From: Aeromonas taiwanensis
GTDB taxonomy: Bacteria > Pseudomonadota > Gammaproteobacteria > Enterobacterales > Aeromonadaceae
Reading direction: 5' to 3'
Assembly (NCBI RefSeq): GCF_000820165.1
Contig: NZ_CDDD01000015.1
Coordinates: 52,622 to 116,621, forward strand
Length of the DNA stretch: 64,000 bases
Shown here: one piece after another, positions 1 to 8,119 of the stretch
Layout: the number at the start of each line of letters is the position of its first letter
Position numbering within the stretch: the stretch's first letter is position 1
Program-made: the position numbers and the translations under genes
Notes under the pieces: generated by a model
What the model was told of the DNA's origin: nothing
Database searches by the model: none
Seen by the model: only the letters and a program-made list of their open reading frames with translations

Positions 1-1
1 A

Positions 2-163
2 TCCGTCTATGACAAGGCATTCTACTCTTCGGGCAAGTCGACCCTGCCTGCCGAGGCCGTTGCCAGGGTCATGCTGTTCAAGGTGTATGACAAGTTGAGC
101 TATGGCCTCATCCTGCAGAGTCAGGATCTGGTCGGTTCTGGTTATCAGGTCAGTAACTTCTGA
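2..163 (+). CDS. LysM-domain protein, C-terminal fragment (partial)
   Basis: An open frame enters from the left edge and ends at TGA 161-163, giving 53 residues that finish ...SYGLILQSQDLVGSGYQVSNF. Position directly before dprA and the VYDKLSYGLI-type tail fit the LysM peptidoglycan-binding protein that precedes dprA in many gammaproteobacteria. The LysM domain itself lies outside the window, so the call rests on synteny and the tail only. It ends one base before the likely dprA start, so the two are probably co-transcribed. Confidence 0.6.
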   Translation, partial: SVYDKAFYSSGKSTLPAEAVARVMLFKVYDKLSYGLILQSQDLVGSGYQVSNF

Positions 164-164
164 C

Positions 165-1280
165 GTGCCCGTCCCTCTCGAACGGTTGTCACGGTGGCTG
201 ACGCTGGATGCGGTCACCGGCGTCGGCCCGGTGACGGCAGCCCGGCTGCTCGCACATGTCGATGGCAACATCGACACCCTGTTTGAACGTGATGACGCCG
301 AGTTGCAGGCCCTCGGCCTTCTCCCGACCCAGATCAGGCAACTGAGGCAACCCTCTCTCGTGGTGGAGCAAGGGCTGCGCTGGGCCGAGGCGCCTGACAA
401 CGTCCTGCTGTGTCCGGATGATCCTGCCTATCCTGCGCTACTCAAAGAGATCCCCGCCGCTCCGTTGCTGCTCTATTGCCGCGGGAATATCCCATCCCTC
501 TCCTTGCCACAAGTGGCGATGGTGGGTACCCGTCACCCCACTTATGCAGGCAAGGACAACGCAGCACGTCTGTGTGCCGAGCTGGTGGAATGCGGTCTGG
601 CGATCACTTCGGGGTTGGCGCTGGGTATCGATGGCGTCTGCCATCAGCAGGCGATGGCATCGGGTGGTATAACCCTGGCTGTGCTGGGGTCAGGGCTTGA
701 CTGCCTCTACCCCAGGCGCCATCAGGGGCTAGCGATGCAGATCCTCGAGCAGGGCGGTCTGCTCCTGTCCGAGCTGGCACCGGAAAAGGGGCCACTGGCC
801 GAACACTTTCCCCGCCGCAACCGCATCATCAGCGGCTTGTCGCTGGGGACGCTGGTGGTGGAGGCGGCTGAACAAAGCGGTTCGCTCATCACGGCTCGCT
901 ACGCGCTGGAGCAAGGGCGCGAGGTCTTTGCCGTGCCCGGTGCTCCACAGAATACCCAGGCTGCCGGATGCAACCGCCTGCTTCAGCAGGGGGCCAAGCT
1001 GGTCTTGAATGCGGCCGATGTGCTGGAGGAGTTGCCTGCTCTGGTGTCGGCCATGGGAGGAAGGGGAATTGCTTCCGAGGCATTGCATAATGGCGAATTG
1101 CCTTATGCCGATTTGTTGGATAACGTAGATTATGAAGCCACGAGCGTGGATACCGTTGCCGAGCGGGCCCAGCTTCCTGTCGAAGTCGTGTTGGGCAGGT
1201 TGGTTGAGCTGGAGCTGGTCGGTGCAGTGATGGCGGTAGCCGGTGGATACGTCAGAGCGAGGAGGGCGAATCATGTTTGA
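165..1280 (+). CDS. dprA: DNA-processing protein DprA (Smf)
   Basis: DprA binds incoming single-stranded DNA in the cytoplasm, protects it and loads RecA during natural transformation. The Rossmann-like core shows VGTRHPT, SGLALGID and a GSGLDCLYP motif, followed by PRRNRIISGLS and a C-terminal winged-helix segment. I place the start at GTG 165, one base after the upstream stop, because family similarity begins at LERLSRWL; the frame stays open upstream to ATG 102, but that would lie inside the LysM gene. No good ribosome-binding site is visible for GTG 165, so the start is uncertain. The 3' end overlaps smg by 8 bases. Confidence 0.93.
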   Translation: MPVPLERLSRWLTLDAVTGVGPVTAARLLAHVDGNIDTLFERDDAELQALGLLPTQIRQLRQPSLVVEQGLRWAEAPDNVLLCPDDPAYPALLKEIPAAPLLLYCRGNIPSLSLPQVAMVGTRHPTYAGKDNAARLCAELVECGLAITSGLALGIDGVCHQQAMASGGITLAVLGSGLDCLYPRRHQGLAMQILEQGGLLLSELAPEKGPLAEHFPRRNRIISGLSLGTLVVEAAEQSGSLITARYALEQGREVFAVPGAPQNTQAAGCNRLLQQGAKLVLNAADVLEELPALVSAMGGRGIASEALHNGELPYADLLDNVDYEATSVDTVAERAQLPVEVVLGRLVELELVGAVMAVAGGYVRARRANHV

Positions 1281-1746
1281 TGTATTGATGTACCTTTTCG
1301 AGACCTACATCCACAGCGATGCAGATGTGATGGTCGAGCAGGATGAACTCACCGACGAACTGAGCCGGGCCGGTTTCAATCAGGACGAAATCGAGAAGGC
1401 GCTCAACTGGCTGGAGCGGCTGGCCAATCTGCATGACAGCGAGCGGGAGGTGTACGTCACCGCCAGTGCGCAAGGGTCGATGCGGATCTACGCCCCGCAA
1501 GAACTGGTGCGCCTTAGCACCGAGTGTCGCGGTTTCCTGCTGTTTTTGGAGCAGGCCCAGGTGCTCAACGCCGAAACCCGCGAGATCTGCATCGAGCGCC
1601 TGCTCGAGCTGGACAAGCCGGACATCGAACTGGATGACCTGAAGTGGGTCGTCATGATGGTCCTGTTCAACGTGCCGGGCAGCGAGAATGCCTACCAGCA
1701 GATGGAAGAGCTGGTGTTTGACGAGTCAGACGGCGTCATTCACTGA
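1273..1746 (+). CDS. smg: Smg family protein (DUF494)
   Basis: 157-residue acidic cytoplasmic protein of the Smg/DUF494 family, whose molecular role is not settled. The opening MFDVLMYLFETYIHSDAD is the family signature. ATG 1273 is chosen because GGAGGG lies six bases upstream (1261-1266) and the family starts here; longer in-frame starts fall inside dprA. It overlaps the last 8 bases of dprA, indicating translational coupling, and forms part of the conserved dprA-smg-yrdD-tsaC-aroE neighbourhood. Confidence 0.93.
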   Translation: MFDVLMYLFETYIHSDADVMVEQDELTDELSRAGFNQDEIEKALNWLERLANLHDSEREVYVTASAQGSMRIYAPQELVRLSTECRGFLLFLEQAQVLNAETREICIERLLELDKPDIELDDLKWVVMMVLFNVPGSENAYQQMEELVFDESDGVIH

Positions 1747-1801
1747 CAGCCTTGTGCCGCGCTGGTAGAATTCAGGCCATCTGGATTTCAAGGCGCGGCC
1801 C

Positions 1802-2359
1802 ATGTCAAAGATCGATCATCACCTCTTTTCTGCCCACGAACACGCATTCGAGCGCGAACCGTGCCCGCAGTGTGGTGCCGATCTGGTGATCCGCCAGGGC
1901 AAGCACGGCCCTTTTCTGGGCTGCTCGGCCTATCCCGCCTGCGACTATATCCGCTCCCTTACCCCCTCCGGTCGCGACATCGAGAAAGTGCTCGAGGGGT
2001 CGGTATGCCCGGATTGTGGTCATCCCCTGGCGATCAAAAAGGGGCGCTACGGCCTGTTCGTGGGGTGCACCCAGTATCCGACCTGTCAACACATCGAATC
2101 CCTGCAGGAGAGCGACGACACCCAGATCCTCTGCCCCGAGTGCGGCAAGGGGCACCTTGTCAGCCGCACCTCGCGCTACGGCAAGCAATTCTACTCCTGT
2201 GATGCCTACCCCCATTGCAAGTATGTGGTGAACGACAAGCCGGTTCCCATGCCTTGCCCCGAGTGTGGCTGGGGCATCATGGTGGAGAAGAAAGTGAGGG
2301 GGAGCCTGCGCTGGGTCTGCCCGCAAAAGAAATGCTGCCATCAGATTGAGCGGGTATAA
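1802..2359 (+). CDS. Topoisomerase-type C4 zinc-finger protein (YrdD-like)
   Basis: 185 residues made almost wholly of four consecutive C4 zinc ribbons of the type found at the C-terminus of DNA topoisomerase I. Each begins CPxC (CPQCGADL, CPDCGHPL, CPECGKGHL, CPECGWGIM) and closes with CxxxxxC pairs such as CSAYPAC and CDAYPHC. No catalytic topoisomerase domain is present. It probably binds DNA or RNA; the function is unknown. It lies 55 bases after smg and before tsaC, as in E. coli (yrdD). Confidence 0.88.
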   Translation: MSKIDHHLFSAHEHAFEREPCPQCGADLVIRQGKHGPFLGCSAYPACDYIRSLTPSGRDIEKVLEGSVCPDCGHPLAIKKGRYGLFVGCTQYPTCQHIESLQESDDTQILCPECGKGHLVSRTSRYGKQFYSCDAYPHCKYVVNDKPVPMPCPECGWGIMVEKKVRGSLRWVCPQKKCCHQIERV

Positions 2360-2592
2360 TCCTGCTGCCATGATGCCGGTGGCTAACCGAGAGATTTCCT
2401 CTCGCCATGCTCCATATGGCGCGCGTCGTATCGGTGGGTCGGCGTTCGATTGTCTCATGATGCGGCTACACAGCTGATATGTAGCGTGGCCTGATGCCAT
2501 GCCGCACATCAGGTTTCCATGAGGCCTGCATGTGTAAGATGATGGCCCTGAGGGCTGCCATGGCGGTTTAACCAACAACCCAGTGATGAGAG

Positions 2593-2618
2593 GCGACAGC
2601 TCGGCTGTCGCATTTTTT
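2593..2618 (+). terminator. Perfect hairpin and T-run abutting the tsaC start codon
   Basis: Stem GCGACAGC (2593-2600) pairs perfectly with GCTGTCGC (2604-2611) over a TCG loop. It is followed by A and six T (2613-2618), immediately before ATG 2619. It has every sequence property of an intrinsic terminator, yet leaves no room for a Shine-Dalgarno site for ATG 2619. It may be an attenuator, or the end of a transcript from the 220-base gap after the zinc-finger gene. Confidence 0.75.
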
Positions 2619-3179
2619 ATGTCAAACGAATTTGAACAAGCCGTCATCGCCCTTGAAGGTGAAGGGGTGATTGCCTATGCCACCGAGGCCGTGTTTGGTC
2701 TGGGGTGTGACCCGGATTCCGAAACTGCGGTGCAGCGCCTGTTGGCCATCAAGCAGCGACCTGTTGAGAAGGGACTGATCCTGATCGCGGCCGAGCTGGC
2801 GCAGTTGCAGGATTACATCGATCTGAGCCAGCTCAGCGATGAGCAACTGGCGCGAGTCGAAGCCAGCTGGCCAGGCCCCTTCACCTGGATTATGCCGGCC
2901 CGCCCGACGACACCGTCCTGGCTGACCGGTCAGTTCGATACCCTGGCGGTGCGTGTCACGGCTCATCCTCAGGTGCAGGCCCTGTGCCGTGCCTTTGGGA
3001 AGCCGCTGGTCTCCACCAGTGCCAACCTGACCGGCGAAGAGCCTGCGCGTCGGGTTGCTGATATCGGTGAACTGCTGGCGAGCCAGCTGGCCTATATCCT
3101 GCCCGGCGAGGTGGGGGGCCAGGCCAATCCGTCGGAGATCAAGGACGCCCGTACCGGCGCCATCATTCGCCCTTCCTGA
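2619..3179 (+). CDS. tsaC: Threonylcarbamoyl-AMP synthase TsaC (YrdC/RimN)
   Basis: Makes L-threonylcarbamoyladenylate from threonine, bicarbonate and ATP, the first step of the t6A37 tRNA modification, in the cytoplasm. The YrdC-domain motifs are [28 protein letters not shown] and [11 protein letters not shown]; 186 residues is normal for single-domain TsaC. ATG 2619 gives the usual N-terminus ([14 protein letters not shown]). The frame is open upstream to GTG 2583 and ATG 2586, which would put the hairpin 2593-2611 inside the coding region. If the shorter form is right, initiation lacks a normal ribosome-binding site. Confidence 0.93.
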   Translation: MSNEFEQAVIALEGEGVIAYATEAVFGLGCDPDSETAVQRLLAIKQRPVEKGLILIAAELAQLQDYIDLSQLSDEQLARVEASWPGPFTWIMPARPTTPSWLTGQFDTLAVRVTAHPQVQALCRAFGKPLVSTSANLTGEEPARRVADIGELLASQLAYILPGEVGGQANPSEIKDARTGAIIRPS

Positions 3180-3235
3180 GCGGAGGTGGGATCCCGCGTA
3201 GCACTTTGGGTGATAAGCCCATGACATTACGATAA

Positions 3236-4186
<951 letters not shown>

Positions 4187-4289
4187 ACCGAGGGGCCATG
4201 ACGGCCCCTTTTTACTGGCCGATATTCGGCTTGTCCCCGCATCAGAAAACCCGTTAAATCGGGATATTGCCCCCTGATGGAACTCTTTG

Positions 4290-5111
4290 ATGGATCGTTA
4301 TCTGGTTTTTGGCCACCCGGTGCGCCACAGCAAGTCCCCTTTCATCCATACCCTGTTTGCCAGACAAACCCAGCAGGATCTGGAATATGGTCTGGCCGAG
4401 CCGGCTGTCGACAAGTTTGGCGAAGCCCTGCGTACCTTCTTTGCCCAGGGGGGCAGGGGATGCAATGTCACCGTGCCCTTCAAGGAGCAGGCATTCGCCC
4501 TGGTCGACCGGCTGAGCCCCAGGGCCAGGCGGGCGGGGGCGGTCAACACCATCAAGCTGACCGATGACGGCGTGCTGCTCGGGGATAACACGGATGGTGC
4601 CGGGCTGGTTGCCGATCTCAAGTCCCATGGCGTGGCGCTGGCCGGGAGCCGGATCCTGTTGCTGGGGGCAGGCGGTGCTGCTCGCGGTGCCCTGGCACCT
4701 CTGCTGGCCGAAACCCCGAAGGAAGTGATCATCGTCAACCGTACTCATGCCAAGGCTGAGCAGCTGGCTGCCGAGTTTCACGATCTGGGGGCGGTCAGTG
4801 CCCAGACCTATGCCGGGTTGGCTGGCCGGTTCGACCTCATCATCAATTCGACCTCTGCCAGCCTGCAAGGGGAGTTGCCCCCCCTGGATCCTGCCCTTAT
4901 CCATGCCGACATCACCATCTACGACATGATGTATGGTGCAACGGACACCGCCTTTATCGGTTGGGCCAAAGAACAAGGTGCGCGTCAGACGATGGACGGG
5001 CTCGGCATGCTGGTGGAGCAGGCCGCGGAAGCCTTCACCGTGTGGCGTGGCATCCGGCCTGGTACCAAGCAGGTATTGAGAGAGCTGAAACGCAATCTGG
5101 GGATGCTATAA
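4290..5111 (+). CDS. aroE: Shikimate dehydrogenase (NADP+)
   Basis: Reduces 3-dehydroshikimate to shikimate in the chorismate pathway. N-terminal substrate domain shows [10 protein letters not shown] and [11 protein letters not shown] with the catalytic lysine, then NTDGAGL with the catalytic aspartate. The Rossmann domain carries [10 protein letters not shown] and [10 protein letters not shown], the latter typical of NADP preference. 273 residues is standard. The start is ATG 4290; a TTG just before it is less likely. It closes the tsaC-hemF-aroE run and is followed by a strong terminator. Confidence 0.96.
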   Translation: MDRYLVFGHPVRHSKSPFIHTLFARQTQQDLEYGLAEPAVDKFGEALRTFFAQGGRGCNVTVPFKEQAFALVDRLSPRARRAGAVNTIKLTDDGVLLGDNTDGAGLVADLKSHGVALAGSRILLLGAGGAARGALAPLLAETPKEVIIVNRTHAKAEQLAAEFHDLGAVSAQTYAGLAGRFDLIINSTSASLQGELPPLDPALIHADITIYDMMYGATDTAFIGWAKEQGARQTMDGLGMLVEQAAEAFTVWRGIRPGTKQVLRELKRNLGML

Positions 5112-5184
5112 CCTGGCCTGTGGGCCGGGTGGCGTGGTTAATTAGCCGAGCCGGCTCACCCCGGCTCGTGGCGTTGATGGGCGC

Positions 5185-5226
5185 CCCAGCCTCTGCATAT
5201 GCGCAGGGGCTGGGCCTCTTTTATTT
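5185..5226 (+). terminator. Intrinsic terminator after aroE
   Basis: Stem CCCAGCCTCTGC (5185-5196) pairs with GCAGGGGCTGGG (5203-5214) with one T:G wobble, loop ATATGC, then CCTCTTTTATTT. It ends the hemF-aroE transcript. Confidence 0.85.
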
Positions 5227-5289
5227 GGCTGCGTGCATTTGCTGATGCTCTACGAGCGCGGGTACAGGTCAATCCTATATAAATCAATT

Positions 5290-5456
5290 TAAAAACAGAG
5301 ACTTATTTGTCTTTTGGCCTGCGCCCTTCATCTTTTTTTCAGTTTTTTCTCTAAGCAGCGGAACTAGTGCGGCGAACTGCTGACTAACAAGATAGTTGAG
5401 GAAGTGCTAGCTAGTCACCTTTATAACGCCCCGGTATTCGTACTGGGGATTTTTTT
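5290..5456 (+). ncRNA. Candidate small RNA upstream of spf (5' end unknown)
   Basis: The stretch between the aroE terminator and the hairpin at 5429-5448 has no plausible ORF but ends in a textbook Rho-independent terminator. It includes a pyrimidine-rich run (5330-5355) and a mixed segment with short inverted repeats (about 5355-5420). No convincing -35/-10 pair was found; TATATA/TATAAA at 5276-5283 is the best -10 but lacks a -35. The start coordinate is a guess. A small RNA upstream of spf (VSsrna24) is described in Aliivibrio salmonicida; whether this is related cannot be judged here. Confidence 0.4.
5429..5456 (+). terminator. UUCG-capped terminator of an unassigned transcript
   Basis: CCCCGGTA (5429-5436) pairs with TACTGGGG (5441-5448) through a TTCG tetraloop, with one G:T wobble, and is followed by seven T (5450-5456). 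There is no coding frame upstream back to aroE, whose own terminator ends at 5226. This therefore marks the 3' end of a separate non-coding transcript of at most about 200 bases. Confidence 0.8.
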
Positions 5457-5521
5457 ATGCGGCTGATAAATAAAGAAATTTATCTCTGTTACCTTGAGTG
5501 AAACTAAATTACATAAATTAC

Positions 5522-5550
5522 TTTCACTTTCTGCTGCTTTGCTGTACAGT
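5522..5550 (+). promoter_or_regulatory. Promoter of spf (Spot 42)
   Basis: -35 TTTCAC (5522-5527), 17-base spacer, -10 TACAGT (5545-5550), and the conserved 5' end of Spot 42 begins seven bases later at 5558. CRP represses spf in E. coli; I could not assign a clear CRP site here. Confidence 0.65.
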
Positions 5551-5557
5551 TGTCTGC

Positions 5558-5661
5558 GTAGGGTACAGAGGTAAGATGTTCTATCTTTCAGACCTTTTAT
5601 TTCACGTAATTGAATGTGGCTGAATAGCAGCCCCGATGAGTCATCGTCGGGGCGTTTTTTT
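5558..5661 (+). ncRNA. spf: Spot 42 small RNA
   Basis: An Hfq-dependent trans-acting RNA that in enterobacteria represses secondary carbon metabolism genes and is itself repressed by cAMP-CRP. The 5' part from 5558 (GTAGGGTACAGAGGTAAGAT and on through TTCTATCTTTCAGACC and TTCACGTAAT) is nearly identical to the E. coli RNA as I remember it. The terminator is CCCCGATGA/TCGTCGGGG (5631-5652) with T7 at 5655-5661. About 104 bases, versus 109 in E. coli. As in E. coli it precedes engB, but aroE rather than polA lies upstream. Confidence 0.93.
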
Positions 5662-5713
5662 ATGCGCCTACGTTAGAGTAAATGCTTTAATTTGCGCAGT
5701 CTTTTGCTAAAAT

Positions 5714-5827
5714 GAGACTGTTTCTTGAGGAAAACCAATCGTCTTTGTTCTCGAGAACTCGCTTTTTCCCAATTTTTTGAATTCATTTCTCAGGCCGGTC
5801 CGCAGCAGCGAGACTGGCCTCATTTTT
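5714..5827 (+). ncRNA. Candidate small RNA between spf and engB
   Basis: -10-like TAAAAT (5708-5713) without a good -35 is followed by about 105 bases lacking a convincing ORF, then a terminator. The -10 is bracketed by a 6-base inverted repeat CAGTCT (5698-5703) / AGACTG (5715-5720), which could be an operator. Inside is the palindrome GTTCTCGAGAAC (5747-5758). A 71-codon frame starting at TTG 5725 runs across the terminator and looks non-coding. Confidence 0.4.
5792..5827 (+). terminator. Terminator of the candidate RNA downstream of spf
   Basis: AGGCCGGTC (5792-5800) pairs with GACTGGCCT (5812-5820) with one G:T pair and an 11-base loop, followed by CATTTTT. It cannot serve spf, which has its own terminator 130 bases upstream. 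Confidence 0.7.
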
Positions 5828-5870
5828 ATCCTTCTTCATGCCCCTTTGGTAATAAACTTTCAGTTTCGTT

Positions 5871-5948
5871 TGTGATAATCCTTTCGTCACATTTTTATAA
5901 CTTGGGTGATGAAAACGGTGCCAAGGGTGTGAAAAGTTAATTCTCACA
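5871..5948. repeat. Two 21-bp inverted repeats, TGTGA-N11-TCACA
   Basis: TGTGA (5871-5875) ... TCACA (5887-5891) and TGTGA (5928-5932) ... TCACA (5944-5948) have identical 5-base arms and identical 11-base spacing; their centres are 57 bases apart. The spacing is five bases longer than a CRP site. They lie in gene-free DNA downstream of engB. Role unknown. Confidence 0.6.
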
Positions 5949-6110
5949 GCAGCCAAACAGGCTATCTATATGATTATAAAGGGTAGTGTGGTCGCGGGGC
6001 GCGTATCGAGATGACGGGCGGAGGGCGCTTGTCTGAGGCTGGGGAGGGATGAAAGTCTTTCAATCAGCGGAGGGTCAACTCCGCTCATTGTCGCATGGAA
6101 GAGGAGCGGG

Positions 6111-6767
6111 TTACTCCTCTGTCTGATGCTCTTCGTCGGTGTCTGCCGGGTCGCTATCGGCATTGGACTGGTACCAGCCACTCAGTGTCTGTGCCAGCTT
6201 CTCAACCCCGATATTGGTCAGGGAGGAGAATGCTTCAACCTGGATCTGCGGACCCAGCTCAGCCACCGCCTGGCGCACCTTGATCACCTGGTTGTTGCGG
6301 GGACCGGGGCTCAGCTTGTCAGCCTTGGTCAGCAGCAGCATCACCGGCAGTTCGCGATGGGAGCTCCACTCCAGCATGTTCATGTCGGTCTCTTTGAGCG
6401 GATGGCGGATGTCCATCAGGATGACCAGCCCTTTCAAGGACTCCCGGCGTTGCAGATATTCTGCCAGGGACTTTTGCCACTTAAGCTTCATTTCCAGCGG
6501 GACTTGTGCATAACCGTAGCCAGGCAGGTCGACCAGGCGCTTGCCCGGCTCCAGTTCAAACAGGTTGATCAGCTGGGTACGACCCGGCGTCTTACTGGTG
6601 CGCGCCAGATTCTTGTGTTTGGTCAAGGTATTCAATGCGGAGGATTTGCCGGCGTTGGAACGCCCTGCAAACGCAATCTCGACACCCCCATCATGTGGCA
6701 GGTGGCGGATGTCGGGTGCGCTGGTCACAAAATGCACCTTATTGAAATTCAGAGTTTGTGTATCCAA
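6111..6767 (-). CDS. engB: Ribosome-biogenesis GTPase EngB (YsxC/YihA)
   Basis: Essential small GTPase in large-subunit assembly. G1 [15 protein letters not shown] (switch I threonine), G3 DLPGYGYA, G4 TKAD and the G5-like FSSL are all present in 218 residues. The start is TTG at 6765-6767, preceded at normal spacing by GGGGAA; residues [14 protein letters not shown] align with the usual N-terminus and no better ATG exists. It is divergent from the cytochrome c4 gene, and part of the spf-engB-csrC-yihI-hemN order shared with E. coli. Confidence 0.95.
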   Translation of the reverse strand: MDTQTLNFNKVHFVTSAPDIRHLPHDGGVEIAFAGRSNAGKSSALNTLTKHKNLARTSKTPGRTQLINLFELEPGKRLVDLPGYGYAQVPLEMKLKWQKSLAEYLQRRESLKGLVILMDIRHPLKETDMNMLEWSSHRELPVMLLLTKADKLSPGPRNNQVIKVRQAVAELGPQIQVEAFSSLTNIGVEKLAQTLSGWYQSNADSDPADTDEEHQTEE

Positions 6768-6800
6768 CGTAAATTCCCCATAGAGAGAGAGGGTTATAGA

Positions 6801-6828
6801 GTTACTTTTTTGTGAAATCGTGTAAAAT
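6801..6828 (+). promoter_or_regulatory. Probable promoter of the cytochrome c4 gene
   Basis: -10 TAAAAT at 6823-6828 directly after TG, with a weak -35 near GTTACT (6801-6806, 16-base spacing). A hairpin CATGCC/GGCATG (6856-6873) follows in the 5' leader, before ATG 6911. Confidence 0.45.
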
Positions 6829-6910
6829 GGCGTCGCTTAAACGCGTTTATTTTAACATGCCTTCGGCGGCATGGGATCTGGAAGCCTAATAACGAGAAAG
6901 TTGGAACGCC

Positions 6911-7528
6911 ATGAAGAACCTAGTCATTACACTTGCTCTGATGGTTGGCGTAACTGGGATGGCACAAGCCAAGGGCGATGCCGCTGCGGGACAAACCAAG
7001 GCTGCCGTCTGTGCGGCCTGTCATGGACCGGACGGCAACAGCCCAGTCGACATGTATCCCAAGATTGCTGGTCAGCACGCATCATATATCAAAAAACAAT
7101 TAGTTGAACTGAAGGCTGCCGCTTCCGGCCAAACTGGTCGGGTGGCCCCCGTCATGGGACCCATGGCACTGCCCTTGTCCGATCAGGACATGGATGACCT
7201 GGCTGCCTACTTCTCCAGCCAGAAGGTCACTCCGATCGCCGTGCCTGACGAGGTGGTCGCTGCAGGCAAGGCGCTTTACATGGGTGGAGACATGGCACGT
7301 GGCCTGGCGGCCTGCACCGCCTGTCATGGGCCCCGTGGATCCGGCGTCGAGCAGGCCAAGTACCCCAGTCTGTCGGGGCAGCACCCGGCTTACATCAAGG
7401 CCCAGCTGGTCGCCTTCCGTTCGGCGACACGGGACAATGATCCCAACGGTATGATGCGGGATGTGGCCAAGAAGCTGACGGATCAGGATATCGAGGCGCT
7501 CTCCAAATATGTGGCAGGCCTGCACTGA
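6911..7528 (+). CDS. Dihaem cytochrome c4
   Basis: Periplasmic electron carrier with two class I cytochrome c domains, expected to pass electrons to terminal oxidases. A cleavable signal peptide (residues 1-20, ending AQA) is followed by haem motifs CAACH (residues 34-38) and CTACH (135-139), about 100 residues apart as usual for c4. Methionine ligand candidates lie in PVMGPMALPLS and in the matching region of domain 2. 205 residues is the family length. It is inserted between engB and the Csr RNA, relative to E. coli; its own terminator follows. Confidence 0.93.
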   Translation: MKNLVITLALMVGVTGMAQAKGDAAAGQTKAAVCAACHGPDGNSPVDMYPKIAGQHASYIKKQLVELKAAASGQTGRVAPVMGPMALPLSDQDMDDLAAYFSSQKVTPIAVPDEVVAAGKALYMGGDMARGLAACTACHGPRGSGVEQAKYPSLSGQHPAYIKAQLVAFRSATRDNDPNGMMRDVAKKLTDQDIEALSKYVAGLH

Positions 7529-7552
7529 TCACTTCCTGAATCTATCTTGTTG

Positions 7553-7590
7553 AAAAGCACAGGGAACCATGGCGTTCCCTGTGCTTTTTT
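7553..7590 (+). terminator. Terminator after cytochrome c4
   Basis: AAAAGCACAGGGAA (7553-7566) pairs with TTCCCTGTGCTTTT (7575-7588) over an 8-base loop, running into TTTTTT. Being A-flanked as well, it could also act on the minus strand. Confidence 0.9.
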
Positions 7591-7628
7591 GACATTGTTC
7601 TCAACTTGTCAAAGTAGCCTGCCATTTT

Positions 7629-7650
7629 GTGAGAGATTTTCCATTCTCAC
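7629..7650. promoter_or_regulatory. Candidate GacA/UvrY (VarA) box upstream of the Csr RNA
   Basis: Inverted repeat GTGAGA (7629-7634) N10 TCTCAC (7645-7650), about 150 bases before the likely RNA start. BarA-UvrY/GacS-GacA activate csrB/rsm RNA genes from far-upstream palindromes of related sequence (TGTAAG-N6-CTTACA). The spacing differs from that consensus, so the identification is inference. Confidence 0.4.
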
Positions 7651-7796
7651 GGCTTTCCGTGGCTGAAAAAAGTATGAAATCCATATTGTATAGTCTATGT
7701 ATTTCAATCTGTTAATGGCAGATTCTGCCTTATATCAGTACTTGGGTGCGTCCTTGGTTGATTGAGCAGGGCGTGAAAATTGTTACAGTGTGCACA

Positions 7797-8119
7797 TGGA
7801 TTGATCGTGCAGGGCGGGACACCGCGTTCGCCGGTATGACAGGAGGTCGGCTCAAGGCATGGTGGTGATGAGCCGCACATGCAAAGACCAGGATGGTGAC
7901 CGCCAGGGATGCGCGGAGTTGCGGGATGCAACCACCCCAGTGGGAGGCAGGATGCCACCAGTTCGGGTTAAACAAGCACACGCATATTCAGGACAGGCCA
8001 ACAAGGGTCAGGAAGACCCAACGACATGATGCGCAGCAGTACGCCCAGGGACAAGGCGATGAGACACCAGGGAACGGGACTCGCATGACAGGATCAAGGC
8101 AGCTTCGGCTGCCTTTTTT
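7797..8119 (+). ncRNA. csrC: CsrB/CsrC-family CsrA-sequestering RNA
   Basis: A gene-free stretch with about 15 GGA motifs, many as CAGGA, CAGGGA or GGGA in loop-like contexts, ending in terminator AGGCAGC-TTCG-GCTGCCT plus six T (8097-8119). This is the signature of RNAs that bind many CsrA dimers and relieve CsrA repression. Position just before yihI equals E. coli csrC, hence the symbol. The 5' end is approximate: a -35 TTGATT 17 bases from TGTTAC (about 7758-7786) would start transcription near 7795. CsrB RNAs are diverged, so family membership rests on motif density and synteny. Confidence 0.85.
8097..8119 (+). terminator. Terminator of the Csr RNA
   Basis: Perfect 7-bp stem AGGCAGC/GCTGCCT (8097-8103, 8108-8114) capped by a TTCG tetraloop, followed by TTTTT. 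Confidence 0.9.

Noticed and set aside
5227..5456. Remnant of an rRNA operon or tRNA next to aroE, as in E. coli rrnD
   Set aside because: No 16S, 23S, 5S or tRNA consensus segments (for example no TTCGA T-arm) could be found.
5871..5891. CRP site reading of TGTGA...TCACA near 5871 and 5928
   Set aside because: Spacing is 11 instead of 6 bases, which CRP does not tolerate; kept only as an unexplained repeat.
5725..5940. 71-codon ORF starting TTG in the spf-engB gap
   Set aside because: It runs through a strong terminator hairpin, has biased composition and no ribosome-binding support for a protein.
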